A stretch of 52,993 bases of DNA from Weissella confusa (GTDB lineage: Bacteria; Bacillota; Bacilli; Lactobacillales; Lactobacillaceae), in contig NZ_PVSN01000010.1 in NCBI RefSeq assembly GCF_004766315.1, forward strand, positions 1-52,993, read 5' to 3'. The notes under the pieces are model-generated. The model made no database searches and was not told the origin of the DNA. It saw only the letters and a program-made list of their open reading frames with translations. The position numbers and the translations under genes are program-made. Positions 1 to 8,188 of the stretch are shown in pieces. Position 1 is the stretch's first letter. Every line of letters starts with the position of its first letter.

Positions 1-539
1 ACGGTTCCAGTTAAAGCATCGGTCATGATAAGCGGATGGTAACCGACGTTCAAGTAGTGATAATTAAAACCAATTTTTTCTTGATGACCAAAGGTCTCAA
101 AGTAGGTTGAATCCAAATCTAGCACCAGTTCAGTATTGGCTGATCTTTCATCAATTAAAGAGACAATACGACGATTTAATTCTTGTAGCTCATCAATGTC
201 TTCGTTCGTGAGATGTGATAGAAATCTGGAAATAGTTGGTTGAGATGCCATGTTTTGCGCATAAACAAGTCGATGTTCGATATCTTGGGTCAAGTAATCT
301 GCAACGTCGTCGTTGCGATAACCTTCGATAACTTGAATGAGCATTTGCAATAACAATTCTACCTTAGCATAGCGTGGATTTTTGCGATTATCGTTGAATT
401 CAACGTTATTAAAGAGCCTGGAAATTACAGGCGAATTCAGAAAAATACTAAGCAGCACGTTGCCACCATCCGAGGTAATTGGTGCCCCATTGTCTGAAAC
501 TGCAACTAAATGGTTGCTAGGTAATACTTTTTGAGTCAT
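1..539 (-). CDS. IS1380-family transposase, N-terminal part (truncated by window edge)
   Basis: About 180 residues of a DDE transposase are present. It starts at ATG (MTQKVLPSNH) and is open to the edge. The segment DLDSTYFETFGHQE near residues 148-161 fits the first catalytic Asp region of IS1380 transposases, and an upstream segment reading MASQPTISRF is also typical of the family. The same reading frame is found at the other end of the window. Whether the full element is intact cannot be seen. Confidence 0.85.
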   Translation of the reverse strand, partial: MTQKVLPSNHLVAVSDNGAPITSDGGNVLLSIFLNSPVISRLFNNVEFNDNRKNPRYAKVELLLQMLIQVIEGYRNDDVADYLTQDIEHRLVYAQNMASQPTISRFLSHLTNEDIDELQELNRRIVSLIDERSANTELVLDLDSTYFETFGHQEKIGFNYHYLNVGYHPLIMTDALTGT

Positions 540-616
540 AATTTTAGACGCTCCAATTTTTGAGTATTTGGTTTGTTTTCCACTAACAAAATATCATAAA
601 AAAGAGCTCCTATGGT

Positions 617-678
617 TTTCACCCAACGGGTGAAAGCGCAAAACCCGCTGAAACGGTATTAACTTGCTGTTTCAGCGG
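617..678. terminator. Paired hairpins inside the IS end
   Basis: There are two dyads. TTTCACCC/GGGTGAAA (617-624/628-635) has a 3-nt loop. CCGCTGAAAC/GTTTCAGCGG (645-654/669-678) has a 14-nt loop and is followed by a T-run on the plus strand. They sit between the terminal repeat and the transposase start and would fold in any transcript entering the element from outside. The same pair is present near the right end. Confidence 0.6.
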
Positions 679-724
679 TTTTTTGTTTGTCTTGATGAAT
701 AATCCGGGTTTTAAGTAAACAAAT

Positions 725-761
725 AGGCGACGTTTCCAAATTAATGGAGACGTCGCCTTTT
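725..761. terminator. Rho-independent terminator after the LOG gene
   Basis: A long stem, AGGCGACGTTTCC against GGAGACGTCGCCT with an 8-nt loop, is followed by T-rich sequence on both strands. It lies directly downstream of the minus-strand LOG gene and 15 bp from the insertion sequence boundary. Confidence 0.75.
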
Positions 762-764
762 GTA

Positions 765-1319
765 TTATTCACCAAATTCACCTTCAAGGTACTTGAACGT
801 TTCATCAACGCTTGGCATCAAGGCCAAACGTGAAAGACCTTCGCGGGTGACGAACTCAGCTTCGATGGCTGTTTCGAACCAAGCCACCATGTCATCCCAA
901 TAACCATCGATGTTCACCAAGACAATTGGCTTCTCGTAGTAACCAAGCTTTGTCCATGACATCACTTGGCCGAGCTCTTCTAACGTTCCCATGCCACCAG
1001 GTAGGAAAACGAAGGCATCTGCGCGATCGAACATCATGCGCTTACGAGTATCCATGTCTGGTACGTCGATGTGTTCCATTTGCAAATCATGCCCAGCTTC
1101 TTCTGGCAGGAAGCTCGTTGGGCGGATGCCGGTCACCTCGGCACCTGCGTTGATGGCGTTAACTGCGACTTCGCCCATCAAACCACTCTTTGAACCACCG
1201 TAGACCAAGGCCCAGTTACGAGCTGCGATTCCTTTGCCCATCGCAGCGGCTGCTTCGTGGAATTCTTCTAGGTGACCATATTGGGCGCCCATAAAGACAC
1301 CAATTGTCTGCTTTTTCAT
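765..1319 (-). CDS. LOG family protein (TIGR00730), putative nucleoside 5'-monophosphate phosphoribohydrolase
   Basis: A 184-residue Rossmann-like protein with the family signature PGGMGTLEE near residue 108. Related proteins hydrolyse N-glycosidic bonds of nucleoside monophosphates, including cytokinin ribotides; the physiological substrate in lactic acid bacteria is not settled. The start chosen is ATG (MKKQTIGVF), which has GGGGGAG six bases upstream; an upstream in-frame start (MGEYD) would overlap that ribosome site. It is monocistronic, divergent from the following methyltransferase, and ends at a strong terminator. Confidence 0.85.
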   Translation of the reverse strand: MKKQTIGVFMGAQYGHLEEFHEAAAAMGKGIAARNWALVYGGSKSGLMGEVAVNAINAGAEVTGIRPTSFLPEEAGHDLQMEHIDVPDMDTRKRMMFDRADAFVFLPGGMGTLEELGQVMSWTKLGYYEKPIVLVNIDGYWDDMVAWFETAIEAEFVTREGLSRLALMPSVDETFKYLEGEFGE

Positions 1320-1435
1320 GTCATACTCCCCCAAGTACTTTGCTTTTATAATTAGTCTCTATATCATACAATGGTTTATATAGAAAACTTTGAAGATTAT
1401 CAGGATTCTGATATTGAGAATAGAAAGAGGTTCAC

Positions 1436-2053
1436 ATGGCTGAACATTATTACACGGCGAACCCAAGCGTTGCCCACGACGAGCATACTTGGACGTTCCC
1501 GCTTTTTGACCACACCTTGACGTTCACAACGGACGCCGGTGTCTTCTCTAAGTCTACCGTAGATTTCGGAACGCGCACGATGTTGGATGCGTTTGATCAA
1601 GATATTCCCGCTGGTAAGATTTTGGATTTGGGTGCCGGCTACGGACCAGTTTCAATTGCATTGGCAACGGTGATGCCTGAGCGCGAGTTCGTGGCTGCTG
1701 AAATCAACGAGCGTGCAGCTGAATTGGTCAAGCGTAACGCACAAAAGAATGGGGTTGGCGACCGCATTGACGTGGTATTGTCAGACCGTTATTCTGGTGT
1801 TGATGGTAAGTTTGCGGCGATTTTGACGAATCCACCAGTACGTGCCGGTAAGGACATCGTGTCAGATATGATTGCTGGGGCGAAGGATTACTTGGTTGAC
1901 GGCGGTACGCTGACGGTTGTTTTGCAAAAGAAGCAAGGTGCGCCATCTGCTAAGGCATTGATGGCCGAAACGTTCGGTAACGCGGCAACGATTGCTAAGA
2001 ACAAGGGTTACTATATTTTGGAGAGTGTCTACCATGACGACGCTAACGCCTGA
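1436..2053 (+). CDS. Class I SAM-dependent methyltransferase, RsmC/YbxB-like
   Basis: A 205-residue methyltransferase. The SAM-binding motif LDLGAGYGP lies near residue 63, and NPPVRAG near residue 133 matches the NPPxxxG motif of guanine-N2 rRNA methyltransferases such as RsmC. The likely role is 16S rRNA modification; the exact target is inference. AGAAAGAGG lies just upstream of the ATG. Its last 20 bases overlap tadA, so the two are probably co-transcribed and translationally coupled. Confidence 0.8.
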   Translation: MAEHYYTANPSVAHDEHTWTFPLFDHTLTFTTDAGVFSKSTVDFGTRTMLDAFDQDIPAGKILDLGAGYGPVSIALATVMPEREFVAAEINERAAELVKRNAQKNGVGDRIDVVLSDRYSGVDGKFAAILTNPPVRAGKDIVSDMIAGAKDYLVDGGTLTVVLQKKQGAPSAKALMAETFGNAATIAKNKGYYILESVYHDDANA

Positions 2054-2579
2054 ACAAGTTGATTACTTCATGGGTGAAGCCATCAAGGAAGCCAAGAAAG
2101 CGGGCGCCTTGGGCGAAGTGCCGATTGGTGCGGTCGTCGTGCAAAACGGTCAAATCATCGGACGTGGCTTTAACCTACGTGAACGTTTGGAGGATGCCAG
2201 CCAACACGCTGAGCTACAAGCGATTACTGAGGCGAATCGTTTGGTGAAGTCATGGCGTTTGCCAGATGCCCAATTGTTTGTGACATTGGAACCATGCATT
2301 ATGTGCGCGGGCATTATTCAACAGTCACGTATTAGTGATGTGTATTATGGTGCTGAGGATCCAAAGGCTGGGGCGGTGCACTCTTTGTACCACATCTTAG
2401 AGGATGAGCGTTTGAACCACCAAGTTAACGTGCACCAAGGTGTTCGTGAGCAAGAGAGTGGCGACTTATTGCGTAACTTCTTCCGTGAGATTCGTAAGCA
2501 GAAGAAGGCTGAAAAGAAGGCACGCCGCGCAGCCGAATTGGCAGCACAAGAATTGTCGAATGAGATTGCAGAAAAGTAA
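2034..2579 (+). CDS. tadA: tRNA(adenine-34) deaminase TadA
   Basis: This zinc enzyme converts wobble adenosine 34 to inosine in tRNA-Arg(ACG). HAELQA (near residue 60) supplies the His ligand and proton-shuttling Glu, and EPCIMCAG (near residue 89) supplies the two Cys ligands. The protein is 181 residues, with a lysine/alanine-rich C-terminal tail after about residue 150. The start used is the ATG after GGAGAG; it overlaps the previous gene by 20 bases. The SRP RNA promoter begins inside its last codons. Confidence 0.92.
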   Translation: MTTLTPEQVDYFMGEAIKEAKKAGALGEVPIGAVVVQNGQIIGRGFNLRERLEDASQHAELQAITEANRLVKSWRLPDAQLFVTLEPCIMCAGIIQQSRISDVYYGAEDPKAGAVHSLYHILEDERLNHQVNVHQGVREQESGDLLRNFFREIRKQKKAEKKARRAAELAAQELSNEIAEK

Positions 2580-2594
2580 TCCACCTGCTATAAT
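2566..2594 (+). promoter_or_regulatory. Promoter of the SRP RNA gene
   Basis: TTGCAG, a 17-bp spacer and a perfect TATAAT. Initiation is expected near 2601. The -35 box lies inside the 3' end of tadA. Confidence 0.75.
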
Positions 2595-2600
2595 ATTGTT

Positions 2601-2690
2601 TGTGGGGCAAGTGTGCACTTCGAACCGTGTCAGGGTCGGAAGGCAGCAGCACTAAGGAGACCGTGCATTGTGCTTCACTTCTTATGAACT
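2601..2690 (+). ncRNA. ffs: Signal recognition particle RNA (small bacterial 4.5S type)
   Basis: The conserved domain IV core is visible at 2627-2652 (GTGTCAGGGTCGG followed by AAGGCAGCAGCAC), with flanking arms (AAGTG and TGCAC against GTGCA and CACTT) able to form a long hairpin. This RNA pairs with Ffh to target secretory and membrane proteins co-translationally. Location between tadA and dnaX is usual in Firmicutes. The 5' end is set from the promoter and the 3' end is approximate. Confidence 0.9.
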
Positions 2691-2696
2691 TTAATC

Positions 2697-2731
2697 GCTA
2701 ACCGATGAACTAATCGGTTGGCGTTTTTTTT
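2697..2731 (+). terminator. Rho-independent terminator after the SRP RNA
   Basis: GCTAACCGAT pairs with ATCGGTTGGC (one G-U pair), followed by eight T residues. Confidence 0.85.
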
Positions 2732-2773
2732 ACTATTTTCTGTTACTATAAGAGTAGGGAAAATTCAAACGTT

Positions 2774-2791
2774 ACTGTCAAAATAGACAGT
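2774..2791 (+). promoter_or_regulatory. Dyad in the dnaX 5' region
   Basis: ACTGTC-N6-GACAGT is a perfect 6-bp dyad about ten bases before the dnaX ribosome site. It could be an mRNA hairpin or an operator. A possible -10 (TATAAG, 2747-2752) lies upstream, which would place the dyad in the transcript. Confidence 0.4.
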
Positions 2792-2811
2792 GGTGAAAGG
2801 GGTCACACACA

Positions 2812-4617
2812 ATGGCGTATCAAGCGTTGTACCGGACATGGCGTCCGCAAAAATTTAGCGACATGATTGGGCAAGAAGTTGTGACCAAGACGTTGAAAAA
2901 CGCAATTATGACGGGGCAAACAACCCACGCCTATTTGTTCAACGGACCGCGTGGAACAGGTAAGACATCAGCAGCGAAAATCTTTGCTAAGGCCATCAAC
3001 TGTTTAAATCCGATTAATGGGGAGCCTGATGGTGTATGTGCGATGTGTCAAGCAGCCGATAACGGTACGCTTGGGGACATCATCGAATTGGACGCGGCTT
3101 CAAACAACGGTGTTGATGAAATCCGTGAGATTCGTGAGGACGTTAACTACGCCCCAACGCAAGCGAAGTACAAAGTCTACATCATCGATGAGGTCCACAT
3201 GCTTTCAACTGGTGCCTTTAACGCTTTGTTGAAGACGTTGGAAGAGCCACCAGCAAACGTTATCTTTATTTTGGCTACGACGGAACCACAAAAGATTCCG
3301 GCAACCATTATTTCACGTACACAACGTTTCGACTTCAAGCGTATTGATGCCAAGGCAGCTTATGACCGTATGACGTACATCCTGGATCAACGTGGTGACA
3401 CGTATGATGAAGCTGCGATTCGCGTAATTGCGAACGCCGCTGATGGTGGAATGCGTGATGCGTTGAGTATCTTGGATCAAGCGTTGTCATTTGGGGATGG
3501 TCACGTGACGTTGGAAAACGCCTTGCTTGTGACTGGTTCAGTCACGCAAACGTTGCTTGGTGAATATGTGCAAGCGGTTGTTAAGCAAGACACGAAGCAA
3601 GCTTTGGCTAAGCTATCTGAGGTATTATCAGCAGGTAAGGATGCCAACCGCTTTGTGGAAGACTTGATTAGTTATGCCCGTGACTTGTTGCTTCACACTG
3701 AAGCGCCTGAGTTGATCAGCATTGTGCCTGATGAGACATTCACGGACTTGGCAGCCAACACACAAGCCAATGTTTGGTATCGCATGATTGATATCTTGAA
3801 TGACACGCAACAGCAATTGCGTTTCACGAATCGACCAAGCATTTACTTGGAAGTGTTGACGGTTAAGTTGAGTCAACCAATCGCGACGACGGCACCGGTG
3901 ACGGTAGAGCGTGTGTCAGCACCGCAAGTGGTTGCTGAACCGACGCCAACTGCACCAAAGCCGGCTCCGGTTGCCTCAGCAGCGCCAGTTGTTGAGACAC
4001 CAACGCAGCCAGCGGCACAACCTGAACCAGTGGCATCTCCAGCACCAGCTGAACAACCAGCTACGCCGGCACCAACGCGTGTCGCACCACGTGTTGCGGA
4101 TGATCAATCAGCTGTGTTTGGCGTGCTTAGCGCAGCGACCCGTGGCGACCTAGACCGTGTGCAAACAGTATGGGCTGACATGGTTAACATGTTGCCGGTA
4201 CCACAACAAGCGATGTTGAACGTCGCGAAGCCAATTGCAGCTTCGCCAGACGGATTGGTTGTGGCCTTTGACTTTGAAGTTATCAAGGCCAACGCCATGC
4301 GTAATGCAGAATTGTTGCACACGATGGTGACGCAAATTCGCTTGTTGACGCAAGCGCAAAACGAGCGTCAATTGGTCTTTGTCACGACTGATGACTGGCC
4401 AAAGATGCGCGCTGCGTTTGTGGCCCAACGCCAAGGAACGGCTGCGACGCCATCTGTTCAGCAGCAAGTGCCACAACAAGTGGCAGCTGCCGTTGATGAC
4501 GACTTAGCAAGTCTAACGGCAATGGATGATCAAACCGAAGCAGCAGGTCCAGCACCAGTTGTGGCGGAAGCTGAACGTTTGTTTGGCGCTGATATCGTAG
4601 AAGAAATTGATGATTAA
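2812..4617 (+). CDS. dnaX: DNA polymerase III subunits gamma/tau
   Basis: The clamp-loader ATPase of the replisome, 601 residues. The Walker A motif GPRGTGKTS is near residue 45, the zinc-binding cysteines are in CLNPINGEPDGVCAMC (64-79), the Walker B-like box is DEVH near 126, and a conserved LLKTLEEPP segment follows. Residues of about 360-430 form a Pro/Ala-rich linker before the tau C-terminal domain, which ends in an acidic tail (EEIDD). AAAGGGG precedes the ATG. It heads a cluster with ybaB and recR. No obvious frameshift signal was noticed, so a separate gamma form is not supported. Confidence 0.95.
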   Translation: MAYQALYRTWRPQKFSDMIGQEVVTKTLKNAIMTGQTTHAYLFNGPRGTGKTSAAKIFAKAINCLNPINGEPDGVCAMCQAADNGTLGDIIELDAASNNGVDEIREIREDVNYAPTQAKYKVYIIDEVHMLSTGAFNALLKTLEEPPANVIFILATTEPQKIPATIISRTQRFDFKRIDAKAAYDRMTYILDQRGDTYDEAAIRVIANAADGGMRDALSILDQALSFGDGHVTLENALLVTGSVTQTLLGEYVQAVVKQDTKQALAKLSEVLSAGKDANRFVEDLISYARDLLLHTEAPELISIVPDETFTDLAANTQANVWYRMIDILNDTQQQLRFTNRPSIYLEVLTVKLSQPIATTAPVTVERVSAPQVVAEPTPTAPKPAPVASAAPVVETPTQPAAQPEPVASPAPAEQPATPAPTRVAPRVADDQSAVFGVLSAATRGDLDRVQTVWADMVNMLPVPQQAMLNVAKPIAASPDGLVVAFDFEVIKANAMRNAELLHTMVTQIRLLTQAQNERQLVFVTTDDWPKMRAAFVAQRQGTAATPSVQQQVPQQVAAAVDDDLASLTAMDDQTEAAGPAPVVAEAERLFGADIVEEIDD

Positions 4618-4647
4618 TAACAAAAACTAGAAAACGAGGGTGATATT

Positions 4648-4956
4648 ATGTTTGGTGGACAAAACATGCAATCAATGATGAAGCAAGTAAAGAAGATGCA
4701 AGAGCAAATGCAAAATGAGCAAGAAGCCATTGCAGCAACTGACTACACTGGTCACGCCCCTTCAGACGTTGTTTTGGCAACGTTTAACGGAAACCGTGAG
4801 TTGAAGGACTTGCAAATCAAGCCTGAAATCGTTGACGCTGATGACGTCGACGGTATGGCGGATATGATTTTGGTTGCAGTTAATGATGCATTGCAACAAA
4901 TCGAAGCTGACCAACAAAAGCGTTTGGGACAATACGCACCAAAGGGTATGTTCTAA
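4648..4956 (+). CDS. YbaB/EbfC family nucleoid-associated protein
   Basis: A small 102-residue DNA-binding protein, the usual partner between dnaX and recR. The N-terminus is Met/Gln/Lys rich and helical (residues 1-35, [15 protein letters not shown]), followed by the conserved beta core ([17 protein letters not shown]). Family members form dimers that bind DNA with little sequence preference. GAGGGTG lies upstream of the ATG. Confidence 0.92.
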   Translation: MFGGQNMQSMMKQVKKMQEQMQNEQEAIAATDYTGHAPSDVVLATFNGNRELKDLQIKPEIVDADDVDGMADMILVAVNDALQQIEADQQKRLGQYAPKGMF

Positions 4957-4994
4957 AAAGTTGGCCCTTTATTGAGAGAAAGAAGGTCTGTAAC

Positions 4995-5594
4995 GTGCAA
5001 TATCCAGAACCGATTGCTAAACTTATTGATAGTTATACGAAGTTGCCCGGTATCGGAATTAAGACAGCGACACGCCTAGCTTTCCACACAATTGACATGC
5101 AAGAAGAAGATGTGACGGGGTTTGCCCAATCATTGATTTCTGCTAAGCGTGATTTGCGCTTTTGTTCAATTTGTGGAAATCTGACGGAGACGGATCCTTG
5201 TGCAATTTGCTCTGACCCAACACGTGATCAAAGCCAAGTTTTGGTTGTTGAAGAAGTGAAGGATTTGATGGCAATCGAAAACACTGGCGAGTACCGTGGG
5301 TTGTACCACGTACTTCACGGTGTGTTGTCACCACTATCTGGCAAGGGGCCCGATGATATCAACATTGAGTCATTGGTAACGCGTTTGCAAAAGGATGACG
5401 CCATCCAAGAAGTTATCGTTGCAACGAACGCTAACGCAGAGGGTGAAGCGACAGCTATGTACCTATCACGTCTATTGAAGCCGGCCGGTCTAACGGTTTC
5501 ACGTTTGGCCACTGGATTGTCAGTTGGTAGTGATATTGACTATGCTGATGAAATCACGTTGATTAAAGCGGTTGAAGGAAGGACGAAGCTCTGA
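4995..5594 (+). CDS. recR: Recombination mediator RecR
   Basis: A 199-residue DNA repair protein acting with RecO to load RecA in gap repair. It shows the helix-hairpin-helix [16 protein letters not shown] (residues 16-31), the zinc finger [16 protein letters not shown] (57-72), and a Toprim domain ([14 protein letters not shown], then residues to about 175). A GTG start is used because AGAAGG precedes it at good distance and the N-terminus matches the family. The stop overlaps the next ATG (TGATG). Confidence 0.93.
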   Translation: MQYPEPIAKLIDSYTKLPGIGIKTATRLAFHTIDMQEEDVTGFAQSLISAKRDLRFCSICGNLTETDPCAICSDPTRDQSQVLVVEEVKDLMAIENTGEYRGLYHVLHGVLSPLSGKGPDDINIESLVTRLQKDDAIQEVIVATNANAEGEATAMYLSRLLKPAGLTVSRLATGLSVGSDIDYADEITLIKAVEGRTKL

Positions 5595-5854
5595 TGTTTA
5601 ACATGTTTAAGCGACCAAAAGTTGATACAGCAGCTTACGATGAACGTCTGAACAAGGCGATTGATCAAGCGAAGTTCGACTTTGAAAAAGCAAAAATGTC
5701 AGAAGTAGCTTTGTTTGAAAGTGACATTGACCCACGTTTGATTAAGGCTGAAACAGCCAAAGCACGTCAGAAGTACTTCTTTTTACTTCGCGTGGCACGT
5801 CAACGTGACATGAAGGGTCACTGGTCAACGGCTTTTATCCACCCGGAGATTTAA
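5594..5854 (+). CDS. YaaL family protein (DUF2508)
   Basis: An 86-residue charged, mostly helical protein. Its position directly after recR and its length match the YaaL/DUF2508 family of Firmicutes, whose function is unknown. The start overlaps the recR stop by one base, so it is translationally coupled. No membrane segment or signal peptide is seen. Confidence 0.75.
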   Translation: MFNMFKRPKVDTAAYDERLNKAIDQAKFDFEKAKMSEVALFESDIDPRLIKAETAKARQKYFFLLRVARQRDMKGHWSTAFIHPEI

Positions 5855-5884
5855 TCACTAAACTCAGGATAGGAGGTGTTTAGA

Positions 5885-6100
5885 ATGAGCGATAAGACTT
5901 ATACGAACGCCCAATTTGGTGCTTTGATTGCGAAGAACACGCAATGGACAGAGGCCAATGCTAAGTGGGTGAAGGAACGTCTCATTGAGAATTCACGTTT
6001 GTTGCCAGACCACGGTAAGAAGTGGTCACAAACGCGCATTTCTAACTATTTGTTCGAATTGGCTTTCGTAAAGCCAGAGAACATCGACTGGAACGTTTAG
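5885..6100 (+). CDS. Small conserved-looking protein of unknown function
   Basis: A 71-residue soluble protein (MSDKTYTNAQ...). It has a strong ribosome site (AGGAGGTG) eight bases before the ATG, which decides this start over an upstream in-frame GTG that overlaps that site. It is rich in Trp (four) and Lys, with a central WVKERLIEN helix, and ends EN-IDWNV. It is not recognised. It lies between the yaaL homologue and tmk and ends at a terminator, so it is probably the last gene of the dnaX transcript. Confidence 0.7.
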   Translation: MSDKTYTNAQFGALIAKNTQWTEANAKWVKERLIENSRLLPDHGKKWSQTRISNYLFELAFVKPENIDWNV

Positions 6101-6104
6101 CCAA

Positions 6105-6139
6105 AGTCGGTTCAGGTGTTATGCCTGGGCCGGCTTTTT
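6105..6139 (+). terminator. Rho-independent terminator before tmk
   Basis: AGTCGGTTCAGG pairs with CCTGGGCCGGCT (three G-U pairs), then five T residues. A TATAAT at 6142-6147 directly follows and probably starts the tmk transcript; no good -35 is seen. Confidence 0.75.
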
Positions 6140-6183
6140 GCTATAATAAGAATTAACAACACAATTAGAAAGTGGTGGCGAGA

Positions 6184-6828
6184 ATGCCAGGGACATTTAT
6201 TTCGTTTGAAGGCCCAGATGGAGCTGGAAAGACATCAGTATTGCGTGCGATTGTCGCACGGCTGCAACCAGAACTAGGGGATCGCTTATTGCTAACCCGT
6301 GAGCCGGGCGGAACCGACAATAAGATTGCGGAAGCGATTCGTGACCTCGTACTTGATCCAGCCAATACAGACATGGATCAACGAACGGAAGCGTTGCTGT
6401 ACGCAGCCTCACGTCGACAACACTTGGTGCAAACGATTTTGCCGGCCTTGGAAGCTGACAAGGTTGTGATTACTGATCGCTACGTTGATAGCTCAATTGC
6501 TTATCAAGGCGGTGGCCGTGAATTGGGAACTGATGCGGTGGCAGCAATTAACGATTTTGCTATTGAAGGGTTTATGCCTCAAGCGACGGTCTACCTTGAT
6601 ATTCGACCAGAGATTGGTTTGGAACGTATTCAAACGACGCGTCAAGACGAAGTGAACCGTCTTGACGTCGAAGCGTTGTCGTTCCACCAACGTGTGTCAG
6701 ATGCTTACCATGAGTTGGCTAAGCAATACCCAGACCGCTTTTTGATGATTAACGCAGAACAAGAATTGGATGCCGTGATTGCTGATACATGGGCAGCGTT
6801 GGCACCAATTTTGGGGATGAAGGACTAG
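6184..6828 (+). CDS. tmk: Thymidylate kinase
   Basis: Phosphorylates dTMP to dTDP for DNA synthesis. 214 residues with P-loop GPDGAGKTS (near 11), DRYVDSSIAYQG (near 99-110) including the DR(Y/F) motif, and a LID region with QTTRQDEVNRL near 150. The start is the ATG with GGTGG six bases upstream; the in-frame GTG four codons earlier overlaps that site. It heads a tmk-darA-holB-rsmI transcript, as in many Firmicutes. Confidence 0.93.
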   Translation: MPGTFISFEGPDGAGKTSVLRAIVARLQPELGDRLLLTREPGGTDNKIAEAIRDLVLDPANTDMDQRTEALLYAASRRQHLVQTILPALEADKVVITDRYVDSSIAYQGGGRELGTDAVAAINDFAIEGFMPQATVYLDIRPEIGLERIQTTRQDEVNRLDVEALSFHQRVSDAYHELAKQYPDRFLMINAEQELDAVIADTWAALAPILGMKD

Positions 6829-6841
6829 GAGGTTCAGCTTT

Positions 6842-7171
6842 ATGAAGATGGTAATCGCAATCGTTCAAGATAAAGATGAAAACAAGTTGGGAACTGAATT
6901 TGTGAAGGCGAATGTGCGTGCCACTCGTTTGGCGACGTCAGGTGGGTTCCTTCGCTCAGGAAACACAACTTTTATGATTGGTATTGAAGACGAGCGTGTC
7001 GATGAAGTACTTGCTCTAATCAAGGAAACGTCACACACGCGTAAGCAATTCATGACACCAGCGGTTAGCCTTGATGTCTCAATGGAATCAACGGCTTCAA
7101 CACCAATGGAAGTTCAAGTTGGTGGTGCAACGGTCTTTGTTCAAGATATTGAGCAATTCCACCGCTTCTAA
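6842..7171 (+). CDS. Cyclic-di-AMP receptor, PII-like (DarA/PstA family)
   Basis: A 109-residue PII-like trimeric signalling protein. The family-specific stretch TRLATSGGFLRSGNTT (residues 29-44) and VGGATVFVQD near 94 match the DUF970 family shown in other Firmicutes to bind c-di-AMP. The downstream target is unknown. GGAGG lies before the ATG, and it sits between tmk and holB as in Bacillus. Confidence 0.9.
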   Translation: MKMVIAIVQDKDENKLGTEFVKANVRATRLATSGGFLRSGNTTFMIGIEDERVDEVLALIKETSHTRKQFMTPAVSLDVSMESTASTPMEVQVGGATVFVQDIEQFHRF

Positions 7172-7180
7172 GGGGAAAGT

Positions 7181-8188
7181 ATGGACGCGAAAGAATTAAT
7201 TGCACAGGCAAACGCACAACAACCGCAGTTAATCGCGCAATTCAAACAGGCGGTGGCAAGTGAGCAACTTGCCCACGCCTTTTTGTTTACTGGGCCACGT
7301 GGTCGTGGTCAAGACTTGGTAGCTGATTGGTTGGCGATGCGTTTGATGTGTCGTAATGTCACGGCTGACGGACAACCGGACGGTATGTGTGATCAATGCC
7401 AACGTATTGCGTCAAACGAACACCCAGATGTGATTCAATTGGCGCCAGATGGTAACAGCATCAAGGTCGATCAGGTACGCTTCTTGCGTGAGGAGTTTAC
7501 GAAGACCGCTGTTGAAGGTAATCAAAAGGTGTTTATCGTTTCTGGTGCGGACACGATGACCAGCAGTGCCGCTAACGGTCTGTTGAAGTTTATCGAAGAG
7601 CCAGTTGGCCAGCAAACGGCTATTTTGATTGCTGAAAACCGTGCTCAGATTTTGCCAACGGTTGTCTCACGTACGCAGGTCATTGATTTCCCAGCCTTGG
7701 GACCTGAACAGATGCGCACATCATTGGAAGCGGTCGGTTTCACGGCGGCACAAGCTGAATTGGCGCGTACGTTGACGGATAGCGTGGATAGCGCAGCTGA
7801 GTGGCTAGTCGATGATTGGTTTAACTCAGCTGAGAAGGCCATTAGCGATATTGTGACTGGGACACTGAAGGGTGACGATACCACCTTTACCCACGTGCAA
7901 ACAGCTTTGGTGCCGTTAGCCGGCGAGCCAGCCCGTGCCCGTGTGCTGTTGGCAATGCTGGCCCAAGCATGGCGTGATATCTTGCTCGGCCGTACTGGGG
8001 ATGCGAGTGTTCGCTTCCCGGGTGCCGGTGAGTGGCAACGTTTGTCACAGCGATACACGACGGCCAAGCTGTTGGAAGTCTTGGATATCGTGTTAGCAGC
8101 ACCACAACGTTTACAGAAAAATATTAGTTTTCAAACGACGGTCGAATCAACCGTCCTTGAAAGTCAGTTTAAGTTAGCAGGTTTATGA
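7181..8188 (+). CDS. holB: DNA polymerase III delta-prime subunit
   Basis: A clamp-loader subunit of 335 residues, related to DnaX. The zinc-site cysteines are in CRNVTADGQPDGMCDQC (near 57-73), and a LLKFIEEP segment parallels DnaX. The P-loop reads GPRGRGQD, so the catalytic Lys is replaced by Gln; delta-prime subunits are commonly ATPase-inactive, so this is expected rather than damaging. The final TGA overlaps the rsmI start by four bases. The genes ricT and yabA, which follow holB in Bacillus, are absent here. Confidence 0.9.
   Translation: MDAKELIAQANAQQPQLIAQFKQAVASEQLAHAFLFTGPRGRGQDLVADWLAMRLMCRNVTADGQPDGMCDQCQRIASNEHPDVIQLAPDGNSIKVDQVRFLREEFTKTAVEGNQKVFIVSGADTMTSSAANGLLKFIEEPVGQQTAILIAENRAQILPTVVSRTQVIDFPALGPEQMRTSLEAVGFTAAQAELARTLTDSVDSAAEWLVDDWFNSAEKAISDIVTGTLKGDDTTFTHVQTALVPLAGEPARARVLLAMLAQAWRDILLGRTGDASVRFPGAGEWQRLSQRYTTAKLLEVLDIVLAAPQRLQKNISFQTTVESTVLESQFKLAGL

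Larger units (their letters stand above)
1..709 (-). mobile_element. IS1380-family insertion sequence, partial copy (left)
   Basis: This is the 5' part of an insertion sequence, running off the window edge. It is the exact reverse complement of 52285-52993. The match stops abruptly at the CCCGGATTATTCAT end (minus strand), which is taken as the terminal inverted repeat. The family call rests on the transposase it carries. The outer end also holds two hairpins (617-635 and 645-678) between the terminal repeat and the transposase start. The 3' half of the element is not in the window, so target duplications cannot be checked. Confidence 0.85.

Noticed and set aside
2812-4617. Programmed frameshift in dnaX making a separate gamma form
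   Set aside because: No A-rich slippery heptamer with a following hairpin was noticed; the single long frame is enough.
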